Shown: positions 25,196-33,536 of the stretch, in pieces
How the letters are laid out: the number at the start of each line of letters is the position of its first letter
How positions within the stretch are numbered: position 1 is the first letter of the stretch
Source: Hinthialibacter sp964556895
Lineage (GTDB): Bacteria; Hinthialibacterota; Hinthialibacteria; Hinthialibacterales; Hinthialibacteraceae
NCBI GenBank assembly: GCA_964556895.1
Contig: CAZKYC010000003.1
Coordinates: 42,995 to 106,994, forward strand
Direction of reading: 5' to 3'
DNA length: 64,000 nt
Translations under genes and position numbers: made by a program
Notes under the pieces: generated by a model
Told to the model about the DNA's origin: nothing
Databases searched by the model: none
The model's input: the letters and a program-made list of their open reading frames with translations, nothing else

Positions 25196-26413
25196 ATGGA
25201 TGATATTCGACAAGGATTCACGTTGATTAAATTGTTAATCGTGGTTGCGATTGTCGGAATTTTAGCGGCGATTGCCGTGCCGAACTTTTCGAACGCGCAA
25301 CTACGGGCCAAAATCGCCCGCGAATTGTCTGACATGAACGCCGTCTCAACCGGTGCAGTAAACGAATTAAGCCCAAATTCAAACATAGGCAAAAGCAGCT
25401 CGACGTATCAAACCTCAACCTTCAAACTTGAGCCTCTCTGGTCAAAACAACTTGACCCGCGCTGGCGCCCCGGCGGCAATGTCGGCGCCCTTGATGATGG
25501 CATTACCTGCGAGTTTGTTGAATTTTCCAGTGATGGCAAAATGCTGGCGACAGCGAATGGCGTCGGCGACGCCTTTTTGCTCGATTCGTCTGACGGAACC
25601 ATTCTCCGCACGTTCAAATACATCACCGAACAAGACATCAGTCATATACAGTCGTTTGATATCTCAGGCGGAAAGATGAAAGGACTTGAGGTCGAGTGCG
25701 GCGCGTTCACGCCTGACAACCGCTATTTAATTCTCGGCGGCAACCTGAACGGCATTAAACTATTCGACCTCAACGACGGAACGCTCGCCAAACACATCAA
25801 AGTCAATGAAGAAGTCGACGGCCTGGGCGTTTCACCAGACGGGCGTTTTTTAGCGCACGCCGCGCCGATGTCAGCGCAAGTCATCAGCCTGAATGATTAC
25901 TCCCCACTGGCGCGCATCATGCACGGCGATCAGGAAGGCGTTATCAATTCCGCCGACTTCACCCGCGACTCAAAACTCATGGCGTCAGCGGGCAACTATG
26001 GCCACGTCTTACTGACGCGCACCAGCGACTTTAAGCAAATCGGCGACGGACGCATTGCCAAACCTGCGTCAATTAAGTCGGTCCGGTTTTCACCAGACGG
26101 CCAGTATGTCGCCGCCGGGTATAAATCAAATTACGCGGCTGTGTTTGAAACAGAAACCATGAAATTGATTCAACAGTTGCCGTTGTTTTATGTCGAAGCG
26201 GTTGAATGGACGGACGATGGGAACTATCTCATGGTTGGCGGACGAGATAACCAGGGACGCCTGCGCGTATTTCGCGGGTCAGACTGGGCGTTGGTCGCCG
26301 ACCCTCTCGTTCAAGAAGACAACTCAAACATCGAATATATTGATGTGTTTGATGACAAGGTCGCCATCGTCGGCGAAGACGCCCATATCAGACTGTTTCA
26401 GTGTGCAAACTAA
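25196..26413 (+). CDS. Pilin-leader / beta-propeller fusion protein
   Basis: 405 residues from ATG 25196. It begins MDDIRQG then FTLIKLLIVVAIVGILAAIA, a type IV prepilin leader and helix in which the usual Glu5 of the mature pilin is Lys. After PNFSNAQLRAKIARELSDMN, close to the pilin gene at 54170, the globular pilin domain is replaced from about residue 85 by WD40/YVTN-like blades: VEFSSDGKMLATANGVGDAFLLDSSDG, GAFTPDNRYLILGGNL, LGVSPDGRFLAHAAP, ADFTRDSKLMASAGNYGHVLL, VRFSPDGQYVAAGY and VEWTDDGNYLMVGG. Earlier in-frame starts (25094, 25181) lack ribosome sites and would give an overlong leader. Leader processing by a prepilin peptidase is likely; assembly into a pilus is doubtful without Glu5. 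Confidence 0.85.
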   Translation: MDDIRQGFTLIKLLIVVAIVGILAAIAVPNFSNAQLRAKIARELSDMNAVSTGAVNELSPNSNIGKSSSTYQTSTFKLEPLWSKQLDPRWRPGGNVGALDDGITCEFVEFSSDGKMLATANGVGDAFLLDSSDGTILRTFKYITEQDISHIQSFDISGGKMKGLEVECGAFTPDNRYLILGGNLNGIKLFDLNDGTLAKHIKVNEEVDGLGVSPDGRFLAHAAPMSAQVISLNDYSPLARIMHGDQEGVINSADFTRDSKLMASAGNYGHVLLTRTSDFKQIGDGRIAKPASIKSVRFSPDGQYVAAGYKSNYAAVFETETMKLIQQLPLFYVEAVEWTDDGNYLMVGGRDNQGRLRVFRGSDWALVADPLVQEDNSNIEYIDVFDDKVAIVGEDAHIRLFQCAN

Positions 26414-26450
26414 AAAATTACTGATTGATACGAAACCAGGGAGAAACACA

Positions 26451-27983
26451 ATGAAGTTTCTTGTCCGCATTCTTCTACTCGCTGTTTTTCTATGCCCTCA
26501 ACAGTTCGCCTATTCTCAGGCAAAAGACTTCACCGCCATACGCGCTGGCGTCTTTTTTGACCAACCACTACGAGAATGGGACGGATTTGGCTTCAACTAT
26601 GTACAAAGCGCCCATTTCGTTGATAAAAGCCTGAGCCCGAAAAAATCAAAAGAATGGTGGGACGCATTTCATCCGGGCAAAGATACATTCGTGCAGGAGT
26701 ATGGCGGATTCAGTTTATTAGACAGTTCAGAAAAACAAGAAATTATCAACTTGGTGTTTGGCGCCGATGGCTTAAAACCAGGCATTGTTAAGATGTTTCT
26801 TGACGGCAAACACCAAACCGAGCCAAACGGCCCCTTCGACCATGAAACAACAACAAGCCATATGCGCTTCTTTGTCAAAGAAGGCTTACAGCTAACTCGA
26901 CAACGTGGGGATGATTTTCAAATCATCACAACCCTTTATGGGCCTCCCGGCTTTATGACCAAACAGAAAACCAATCGTGGGCGCGACCTTGACCCTGATT
27001 ATAAAGACGACCTGGCTATGTATATGATCGATTGGGTGAAATTTCTCAAAGACAATGATCAGTTACCCGTCAACTATCTATCTCTTCATAACGAAGGTGA
27101 AGATTGGAGCCGTTGGAACAACGATGGCTACACCGAATGGTATAAGCATGATTTCAACTTGTACTGGCCTCCAGAACAAATCAATGATTTTCTCAAATAC
27201 ATGCCCACCCTGTTGAATAAACATAGACTGGATGATGTCAAGATGACCAATGGCGAGCCTACGAACTGGTACCGGTTTTCGGGCTGGGGGCTAGCTGACT
27301 TTTTAGCGTCCGACCAAGAAGCCGTAAACAATTTGGGGCTTATTACTTCTCATGGGTTTTACCATGGAACCTATGGGCAGTGGTTCGGTGAACACAACAG
27401 TTATACAAATGACCTTCTACGCAGCCGGCGCCCTGAATTGCATTCTTGGGTGACTTCCACAAGTTGGGCCGAAATGGATGCAAGTTTCGTAAAACAGATC
27501 CATGGCAACATCTATACATCGAAGGTGAATGCCATTATCCCGTGGGCGGGCATCCAACGCCCCGCGCATTGGGTTGGTGGAGACCCAAACCCCGGTTCAG
27601 CGATTCGTGTGAAAGAAAATGGGACGTATGAAGTGTTGAAAGGCTATCATTTTTATAAACAAGCGTCCCGCGCGGGCCAGCCAGGGATGAATGTGGTTCG
27701 TACATTTGCGATGAATTCTGAAGTCGCAGTCATCGGGTTCAACCAAGACAAAACAAAGAACCCTGACAGTTTTGTGGTCGTCAACATTTCTGATGGAAAG
27801 AAACGAGTTTCTGTAGAAATCCATGGTTCTGACTATCAACAATTTGAGGCGTTTCGAACGGTAGACTCCGATAAACATGAAGCGGAACGCTATAAAAAAC
27901 TAGGGGCCTTCAAGGTAGAAAATGGCAGCATTTTCACTGAGACGCCTCCCGGTTCTGTCACGACATTTTTTGGAACAAAATAA
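26451..27983 (+). CDS. Exported glycoside hydrolase, GH30-like
   Basis: 510 residues with a signal peptide (cleaved near AYSQ) and AGGGAG ribosome site. The fold looks like a (beta/alpha)8 barrel with a beta side domain. The opening REWDGFGFNYVQSAHF recalls the GH30 GxGG/F start. The likely acid/base is Glu215 in VNYLSLHNEGEDW (NEG where GH30 usually has NEP) and the likely nucleophile is Glu341 in WVTSTSWAEMD. KMTNGEPTNWYRF and a Trp-rich cleft (IIPWAGIQRPAHWVGG) suggest a polysaccharide substrate. The C-terminal beta part has VAVIGFNQDKTKNPDSFVVVNISDG. Exact family and substrate are uncertain. It follows the pilin-propeller gene by 37 bases. Confidence 0.8.
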   Translation: MKFLVRILLLAVFLCPQQFAYSQAKDFTAIRAGVFFDQPLREWDGFGFNYVQSAHFVDKSLSPKKSKEWWDAFHPGKDTFVQEYGGFSLLDSSEKQEIINLVFGADGLKPGIVKMFLDGKHQTEPNGPFDHETTTSHMRFFVKEGLQLTRQRGDDFQIITTLYGPPGFMTKQKTNRGRDLDPDYKDDLAMYMIDWVKFLKDNDQLPVNYLSLHNEGEDWSRWNNDGYTEWYKHDFNLYWPPEQINDFLKYMPTLLNKHRLDDVKMTNGEPTNWYRFSGWGLADFLASDQEAVNNLGLITSHGFYHGTYGQWFGEHNSYTNDLLRSRRPELHSWVTSTSWAEMDASFVKQIHGNIYTSKVNAIIPWAGIQRPAHWVGGDPNPGSAIRVKENGTYEVLKGYHFYKQASRAGQPGMNVVRTFAMNSEVAVIGFNQDKTKNPDSFVVVNISDGKKRVSVEIHGSDYQQFEAFRTVDSDKHEAERYKKLGAFKVENGSIFTETPPGSVTTFFGTK

Positions 27984-28156
27984 CGGACGTTAGAGTGTAA
28001 TTTAATTCAACTGCCCCATCCTGGCGCCTAACGACAGAATATGTTCCACGCATGGCGGTCAGGCGCCGCTGCGCTTGGTGTACATCACTCCGTATAATTC
28101 ACCACACAAAATTACGGAGTTCTTTCAAGAACCACAACTCGTCTTTTATTTCTGGT

Positions 28157-28546
28157 TCATACTTCTTGTTCTTTAATACGCCAGATGAAAATAAGAAGAA
28201 CAGCAGTGATGCAAACTAACAGAACCTGGACCTCAATCTGTTCATTGAAAATTGTTATAGAAATTGCAACCACAGAAAGAATCATAACCATCGCTTTGTA
28301 TTTTGTTTTTCGGGATATTGTTCTATTCTCTTCCCATTGTTTTAAGATTGGTCCAAACCAACCATTGTTTAGCAACATTCGATGGAACCTTGGTGAACTA
28401 TTTGAGAAGAGGGCTAGGGCGACAATTAAAAACGGAGTCGTTGGAAGTATCGGCAATACAATGCCAATAATGCCCAAAACAATAAAAACCCAACCCAGCA
28501 GAATAAGCAACTGGTTCTTCAGAGTATTTGTAATTTTCGAATACAT
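28157..28546 (-). CDS. DUF454 (YbaN-like) inner-membrane protein
   Basis: 129 residues with helices at about 10-45 and 85-125. The diagnostic motif is GWVFIVLGIIGIVLPILPTTPFL followed by FSNSSPRFHRMLLNNGWFGP. DUF454 proteins such as YbaN are small inner-membrane proteins of unknown function. AGGAAAA precedes the ATG. The gene is visibly AT-richer than its neighbours and stands alone, which may indicate transfer. Confidence 0.88.
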   Translation of the reverse strand: MYSKITNTLKNQLLILLGWVFIVLGIIGIVLPILPTTPFLIVALALFSNSSPRFHRMLLNNGWFGPILKQWEENRTISRKTKYKAMVMILSVVAISITIFNEQIEVQVLLVCITAVLLIFIWRIKEQEV

Positions 28547-29088
28547 GACAAATTTTCCTAAAAAAACCTGCGCGGTCCATTCAACAAGTGAACTTTATCT
28601 TATAGTAGAGAGCGGCTGAACAGAATATGACTTTCGAAAGAACGCCCTCAACCCAAATCATGAAGGGGTAAACAACTTGCGGCCCATTTCATTCATACCC
28701 TGATCGAAGATATGCATACCCGGTTCGCGGTGATAGACGATGGCCGTAGCTCCGTTTCACCAAAAGATTTCAAAAATCGACGTTCCAAGTGGACGCTTAC
28801 GCTTGATCATCGTCATTGAAACCACATCTATTTCTGAAGCAAGACCAAATTCTAGAGCGTTTGTCAAAAAAATGTGCGTAAAGCGCGCTCGTATCCGCCG
28901 CGGCGGACAGCGATAGATACAGTTACGTAAACTCAATCCGCACATAATTCTGGCAACCACTATATTCACTGTTTTACAAGAGCAGAAAACCAGAATTTGG
29001 ATTGCGCTGGCAAGTTTGTTAGAGGTTTTGTGAGAATAGAGACGATATGAAAAGAGGTTGAATAAAAAGAAATATCAAGACTATCAAG
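28547..29088. other. Gene-poor stretch with a possible gene fragment and a REP-like palindrome
   Basis: No convincing complete gene. On the plus strand 28666-28818 an open frame without start reads KQLAAHFIHTLIEDMHTRF then AVIDDGRSSVSPKDFKNRR and ends LDHRH-stop; it reads like natural protein and may be a decayed gene end. A palindrome TCCGCCGCGGCGGA is at 28895-28908. The rest is AT-rich without recognised features. Confidence 0.35.
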
Positions 29089-29161
29089 TGAGGGAGCTGG
29101 GGCTCGAACCCAGGACCCTCTGCTTAAAAGGCAGATGCTCTGCCAACTGAGCTACTCCCTC
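29089..29161 (-). tRNA. tRNA-Lys (anticodon TTT)
   Basis: 73 bases on the minus strand: acceptor GAGGGAG/CTCCCTC with discriminator A, D arm GCTC...GAGC, anticodon stem TCTGC/GCAGA with loop CTTTTAA (anticodon TTT), T arm CTGGG TTCGAGC CCCAG. CCA not encoded. Confidence 0.97.
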
Positions 29162-29269
29162 ACGTTGCGTCTTACTTATGACAAAAAGGGAGTATATCTC
29201 TCCCTCGCGAATTGGTGTAGGGGTCAATGCAAAATTCGCCCAAATCATTCAAAATTCTATGGTTGAAAG

Positions 29270-29926
29270 TCATCGAACAATAAGATAGCCATGGCTGTTC
29301 AGGCCATTGGTCGGGTTAAATTCAACAAAATTGCCAACATCTGAATAATCGACAAACGGCCCTGGCGAAAATCCGACCGGGTGCTCATTTTCGTCTCTTA
29401 CTATCATGTCTGGCCACTCGAATCTAAGATGAAAACTTGATTCCGCCAAATTGTGTCCGCCCAGACTGGTGCATTGAGGCGGTTCGTCATTTTCGCTTAC
29501 TGATTGGCGCCATTGTCGTCCTTCAAGTGAGATCACGCCATAGAGCAACTCGTAGGGGTAGTGGCTGCCCATTTGTTGTAAGGGCATCTGGGGCTTCGGT
29601 AATGGATAGACATAGTTTTGCAATGCGTCTTTTGGCAGAAGTTGTACTGCCTCCTTGCTGCTGCGAACCAGGTAGCCTTGATGAACATAACCCGGGGCGC
29701 CGTGTTTGCCTTTGAGAATAATATCAAGCATGGACGCCTGTGGAAATTCAAGTGCGTAGGCTGACATCGCCTGTTGAAGCGCGTTAAGTTCATATTGAGC
29801 GTTGACAACCTGGGTTTGAAGTTGGGCGCGGTTGAGGCGAAAGTTTAAAATCGCCAAAGCAACCGCGACGATGGCCAAAATCACCAGCGTCGCCGGGCCG
29901 TCTCGGCGTACATCAAATCGCGGCAT
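29270..29926 (-). CDS. Pseudopilin-like membrane-anchored protein without leader motif
   Basis: 218 residues. One N-terminal membrane helix (ATLVILAIVAVALAILNF, about 12-29) is followed by a long amphipathic helix (NAQYELNALQQAMSAYALEF) and a globular part ending VEFNPTNGLNSHGYLIVR. The end resembles that of the pilin-like protein at 54170 (DVSNGVSSFGDIVLIQ), and the helix-then-globule layout is that of GspG-like pseudopilins, but the GFTLIE processing site is missing, so it would stay as a signal-anchored protein. The start ATG directly follows the stop of the DUF4870 gene with no gap. Confidence 0.7.
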   Translation of the reverse strand: MPRFDVRRDGPATLVILAIVAVALAILNFRLNRAQLQTQVVNAQYELNALQQAMSAYALEFPQASMLDIILKGKHGAPGYVHQGYLVRSSKEAVQLLPKDALQNYVYPLPKPQMPLQQMGSHYPYELLYGVISLEGRQWRQSVSENDEPPQCTSLGGHNLAESSFHLRFEWPDMIVRDENEHPVGFSPGPFVDYSDVGNFVEFNPTNGLNSHGYLIVR

Positions 29927-30274
29927 CTACACCAACCGTATGGTAAGCGGGTAGCGGTAGTGTTCGCCGTCATTCGCTTTGATGGCGGCGATAATCATTA
30001 ACACATAATAAGTGATTAACACAATGGGAAATAGAAGAAACCCTATAAACACGACCATGAGTAAGCACACGATGAAGAAATAGATCGTAAACGTGATTTG
30101 AAAGTTGATGGCTTCTTTTCCCTGTTCTTCAACAAAACTGTATTCATCCTTTTTAATCAGCCAGATGATCAATGGCCCTAAAATCTGGCCGATTCCCGGC
30201 AGGACGTAGAACAACAACCCACTGAGGTGACACAACATCGCCCACGTACGGGCGTCTTTTTCGATTTGGTTCAT
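29927..30274 (-). CDS. DUF4870 (Tic20-like) membrane protein
   Basis: 115 residues with three to four membrane helices. Family signatures: DARTWAMLCHLSGLLFYVLPGIGQILGPLIIWLIKKDEYSFVEEQGKEAINFQ, with the pore-like EEQGKEAINFQIT, and the terminal IKANDGEHYRYPLTIRLV. Function of the family is unknown. Precedes the pseudopilin-like gene with no gap, so the pair is translationally linked. Confidence 0.9.
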   Translation of the reverse strand: MNQIEKDARTWAMLCHLSGLLFYVLPGIGQILGPLIIWLIKKDEYSFVEEQGKEAINFQITFTIYFFIVCLLMVVFIGFLLFPIVLITYYVLMIIAAIKANDGEHYRYPLTIRLV

Positions 30275-30662
30275 CGTTTGCGCTCCATTTCGGTCTAATT
30301 TTCCCGCATAGACCGCAATTTACTATACCATAAGTTACGAAGAAATTCTCCGTTCCTTTCATGGATTTGACAGATTAAATAGAAGCCATCTCAAAAAGGC
30401 TTGATCATTTGCCGCGGGTGGCATGTACACAACTCTGCTCGCTTCCGTGCTGCTCCGCTTAGAAGCACAGGCGCTCTCAGAGTTACACCCACGCCTATAT
30501 TGGTTGTTCAATAATTGATACGTCAAAACCGTAAAAAAAATCTTCATGCTTTAGATGGCTGCAAGTAAATTTAATCTTCACACGTCCTCGTTTCCACTCC
30601 AGCCATTCGCTAATTTCTAGTAAACTAGTCATTATTGATTTAATGATGGGACCATCTCTTTT
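30275..30662. other. Intergenic stretch, nothing recognised
   Basis: 388 bases between divergent genes. Short open frames on the minus strand lack ribosome sites and protein-like composition. It should hold the promoters of both flanking units, but no clear hexamer pair or operator stands out. Confidence 0.4.
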
Positions 30663-33536
30663 ATGAATTTGACGCAATCGGTTCTAACAAAATTTCAGAA
30701 ATACCAGCTAATCGTTATTGTACTGCTCTCGGTTTGGCTGTTGCCCAATTCGGCGTATCTATATTTCACTTCTCCCACCGCCTCACAAAGCGTCATCGAA
30801 GTCGGCAAATATGATGTATCAACCTATGGGATGATCGGCCAATCGACCGTCCAAGAAGAAATTGTCGATCCAAACCAGGCGTTGCCTGCGTTTTATCAAA
30901 TTATGTTACTGACCCATTTAGCGGGCGGAATACTATTAGCGGTATTGGCATTGTTGTTTGTCGTTCAGCATATTCCATTGGCGTGGCCGCGAAAAAACTC
31001 AAACGCAGTTACTTTGGGCGTATTGTTAACTTCATGCGCAGTATTGCTGGCGATATCAGGATTATTCATTTTGACGGAGGCCAATAGCGTCGAAAACCGC
31101 TGGGTGTTTTATCTCCACCGCGCATTGGCGATTGTGTTGCCGTTCGCGTATATCTTTCACCGCATGGCCGCCTACTCGCCTATCGATAGATCACGCTTGG
31201 TAATGAGCGTGGTGATAATTGTTGTGGTTCTTCTCGCTCTATTGGGCGCCCATCATTGGAACAAAGGGCCAGCAACGCGAGTCAGTTTACTCATTAGAGA
31301 AGGGCGTGCGGCCTACGCGGCGGAAGCGAACATTGGCTTGCCCGAAGACCCGTTTATCCCCTTCTCGCCCAAAAACCTAGGCGACCCGCACGGCAAGTTT
31401 TATCCGTCCGCCGTCTCAACGACCAGCGGCGGTTTCTTGCCGCGGCGCCAGCTAACACTTGAAGACCTTGCTGACCCAAAAACCATCGCCAGCGACTTGA
31501 AAGAATTTGGTTTTGTCAAGGCTGACTCGATGGGCGCGGCGACTTGTAAGCGCTGTCACGCCGGGACAGTCGAACAATGGACGCGCTCGGCCCACCGCTT
31601 TTCTTCATTCAACAATCCATTCTATACAGCCAGCATCGACAACCTGCGCAGCGAACCGAACGGTAAACAGCGCAGCCAGTGGTGCGGCGCTTGCCATGAC
31701 CCGGTGTTGATGTTTAGCGGAAAAATGATGGAAGACATTGACGCCCATTGGCCCGAAGCTCAGGCCGGGTTGACTTGCCTGTCCTGCCACACCATAGACG
31801 CCATTCACGGCAAAGAAGGCAACGGCAATTACAACATCTCTGACTCTCAACCTTCGCCGTATTTGTTTAGCGACGCCAAAACAGGGCTCAAACGCGAAAT
31901 CCATGACTTTTTGATCAAGTCCAAACCGACGGTGCACAAGAACCAATTGCTCAAACCCTTTTACCGCTCATCTGAGTATTGTTTGACCTGTCATAAAGTG
32001 TCGCTAGATGTTCCTATCAATAATTACAAATGGCTGCGCGGGCAGAATGAATACGACAACTGGCACAACAGCGGCGCAGCGCGAAACGCGGCGCGCACAT
32101 TTTACTTGCCTGACAATGAGCGCACCTGTCAGGACTGCCACATGCCTCTAGAAGAGGTGCGCGCGCCGGACGTCAGCGCCAAAAACGGCAAGATCAAATC
32201 GCATACCTTCTTCGCCGCCAACACCGCCCTGCCCTACATTCGCGACGACCATGAATCGCTGAAAGAAGTCGAGGCCGTCTTACAAGACGACATCGTTATC
32301 ATCGACCTGTTTTCGCTGCGCACTCTCGACGCGCTCGACCACCCCATCGCGCTTTCACAAGACGCTTCGGCGCCCCTGACGGTGGGCGAGTCGGTGTTAG
32401 TTGATGTGGTTGTTCGCAACTTCAACGTGGGGCATACCTTCCCCGGCGGTACGCTCGACTCAAATGAATGTTGGATTGAGTTTGAAGTCACTGGAGAAAA
32501 CGACGAAACGCTCTATCAATCCGGCGGATTAAACGAAGAGAAAGTCGTTGACTCCGGCGCGCATTTCTACAAAGTGTTGTTCGTCGACAAAAACAGCGAG
32601 CCAGCGTTAGTGCGCGATCCACAGAATTTTCATGCGGTTATTTATAATCGCGCGATCGGGCCTGGCAGTGCGGATGTGGTTTCCTATCAATTCAATGCAC
32701 CTCAATCCTGGCAAGGCAAGACGGTTACGCTTTCGGCCCGATTGCTCTGGCGAAAGTTCAACACGCCGTTTATGAATTTTGTGACAAAACACGAGCCACT
32801 GTTAGCGATTCGAGGTAAAACCGATTTGCCGATTACTGAGATATCTTCGAGTAAAGTTCAACTCAAAATCGGCTCTTCTCAGATGAACGTCATCAGCAAA
32901 ACTGAAGACCCTCGCCCCACTTGGATGAAATTCAACGATTATGGCATCGCCAACCTGTTGAAACAAAACAACCATCTCGCCGATTGGGCGTTTAAAAAGG
33001 TTGACCAACTCGCGCCCGAACGCGCCGACGGGCCGCGCAACTTGGCGCGCATCGCGATTCAAGAGGGCGCCGTAGAAGAAGCCTATGCACTGCTCGAAGA
33101 CTGTGAAGCACGCAACCCCGGCGACCCGCAAAGCGCCTGGTTTTGGGGGCTGGGCAAAAAAGAAGAAGGCCTATACGACGAAGCCGCCAGCGCCTTTGCG
33201 CGCGTGTTGGCGTACTTCCCCGAAGACCGCGCCGCCTGGGGCCAACTGGGCCGCACCCACTACCTCAACGGCGAGTATGAGAAATCGCTTGAGGCCTATT
33301 TGAAGGTGTTGGCGATTGACCCCGAAGACCGCGCCGCCCATTATCACCGCATGCTGTGTTACCGCGCCCTCGGCGAAACCGCCAAAGTAAACCAGGCCCA
33401 AAAAGCCTATGAAAAATACCGTATCGATGAAAACGCGATGGAATTTACTCAAGAATACCGATTGAACAATCCCATCGACAACGCCGCCTCCCAACAAATT
33501 CGCGTCATCGAAATACACCCGAAAGAAGACGCGTAA
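30663..33536 (+). CDS. Pentahaem cytochrome c membrane protein with TPR tail
   Basis: 957 residues. The N-terminal ~210 residues hold about five membrane helices, resembling a small cytochrome b-type or anchor unit (helices near 12-30, 75-100, 113-135, 145-165, 178-195). The periplasmic part has five CxxCH haem-binding motifs at about Cys295 (CKRCH), 341 (CGACH), 372 (CLSCH), 440 (CLTCH) and 489 (CQDCH), with spacing like cytochrome c-554 relatives. After a beta domain (about 530-740) come TPR repeats (about 775-915: ALLEDCEARNPGDPQSAWFWGLG, RTHYLNGEYEKSLEAYLKVLAIDPEDR). It should carry electrons at the outer face of the membrane. The next gene overlaps by one base (TAATG). Confidence 0.9.
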   Translation: MNLTQSVLTKFQKYQLIVIVLLSVWLLPNSAYLYFTSPTASQSVIEVGKYDVSTYGMIGQSTVQEEIVDPNQALPAFYQIMLLTHLAGGILLAVLALLFVVQHIPLAWPRKNSNAVTLGVLLTSCAVLLAISGLFILTEANSVENRWVFYLHRALAIVLPFAYIFHRMAAYSPIDRSRLVMSVVIIVVVLLALLGAHHWNKGPATRVSLLIREGRAAYAAEANIGLPEDPFIPFSPKNLGDPHGKFYPSAVSTTSGGFLPRRQLTLEDLADPKTIASDLKEFGFVKADSMGAATCKRCHAGTVEQWTRSAHRFSSFNNPFYTASIDNLRSEPNGKQRSQWCGACHDPVLMFSGKMMEDIDAHWPEAQAGLTCLSCHTIDAIHGKEGNGNYNISDSQPSPYLFSDAKTGLKREIHDFLIKSKPTVHKNQLLKPFYRSSEYCLTCHKVSLDVPINNYKWLRGQNEYDNWHNSGAARNAARTFYLPDNERTCQDCHMPLEEVRAPDVSAKNGKIKSHTFFAANTALPYIRDDHESLKEVEAVLQDDIVIIDLFSLRTLDALDHPIALSQDASAPLTVGESVLVDVVVRNFNVGHTFPGGTLDSNECWIEFEVTGENDETLYQSGGLNEEKVVDSGAHFYKVLFVDKNSEPALVRDPQNFHAVIYNRAIGPGSADVVSYQFNAPQSWQGKTVTLSARLLWRKFNTPFMNFVTKHEPLLAIRGKTDLPITEISSSKVQLKIGSSQMNVISKTEDPRPTWMKFNDYGIANLLKQNNHLADWAFKKVDQLAPERADGPRNLARIAIQEGAVEEAYALLEDCEARNPGDPQSAWFWGLGKKEEGLYDEAASAFARVLAYFPEDRAAWGQLGRTHYLNGEYEKSLEAYLKVLAIDPEDRAAHYHRMLCYRALGETAKVNQAQKAYEKYRIDENAMEFTQEYRLNNPIDNAASQQIRVIEIHPKEDA

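Noticed and set aside
26190..26450. Upstream in-frame extension of the GH30-like gene.
   Set aside because: It overlaps the propeller gene; ATG 26451 has a strong ribosome site and begins a signal peptide.
28666..28818. Plus-strand fragment as a functional gene.
   Set aside because: No start codon with ribosome site and a stop just upstream; recorded only as possible remnant.
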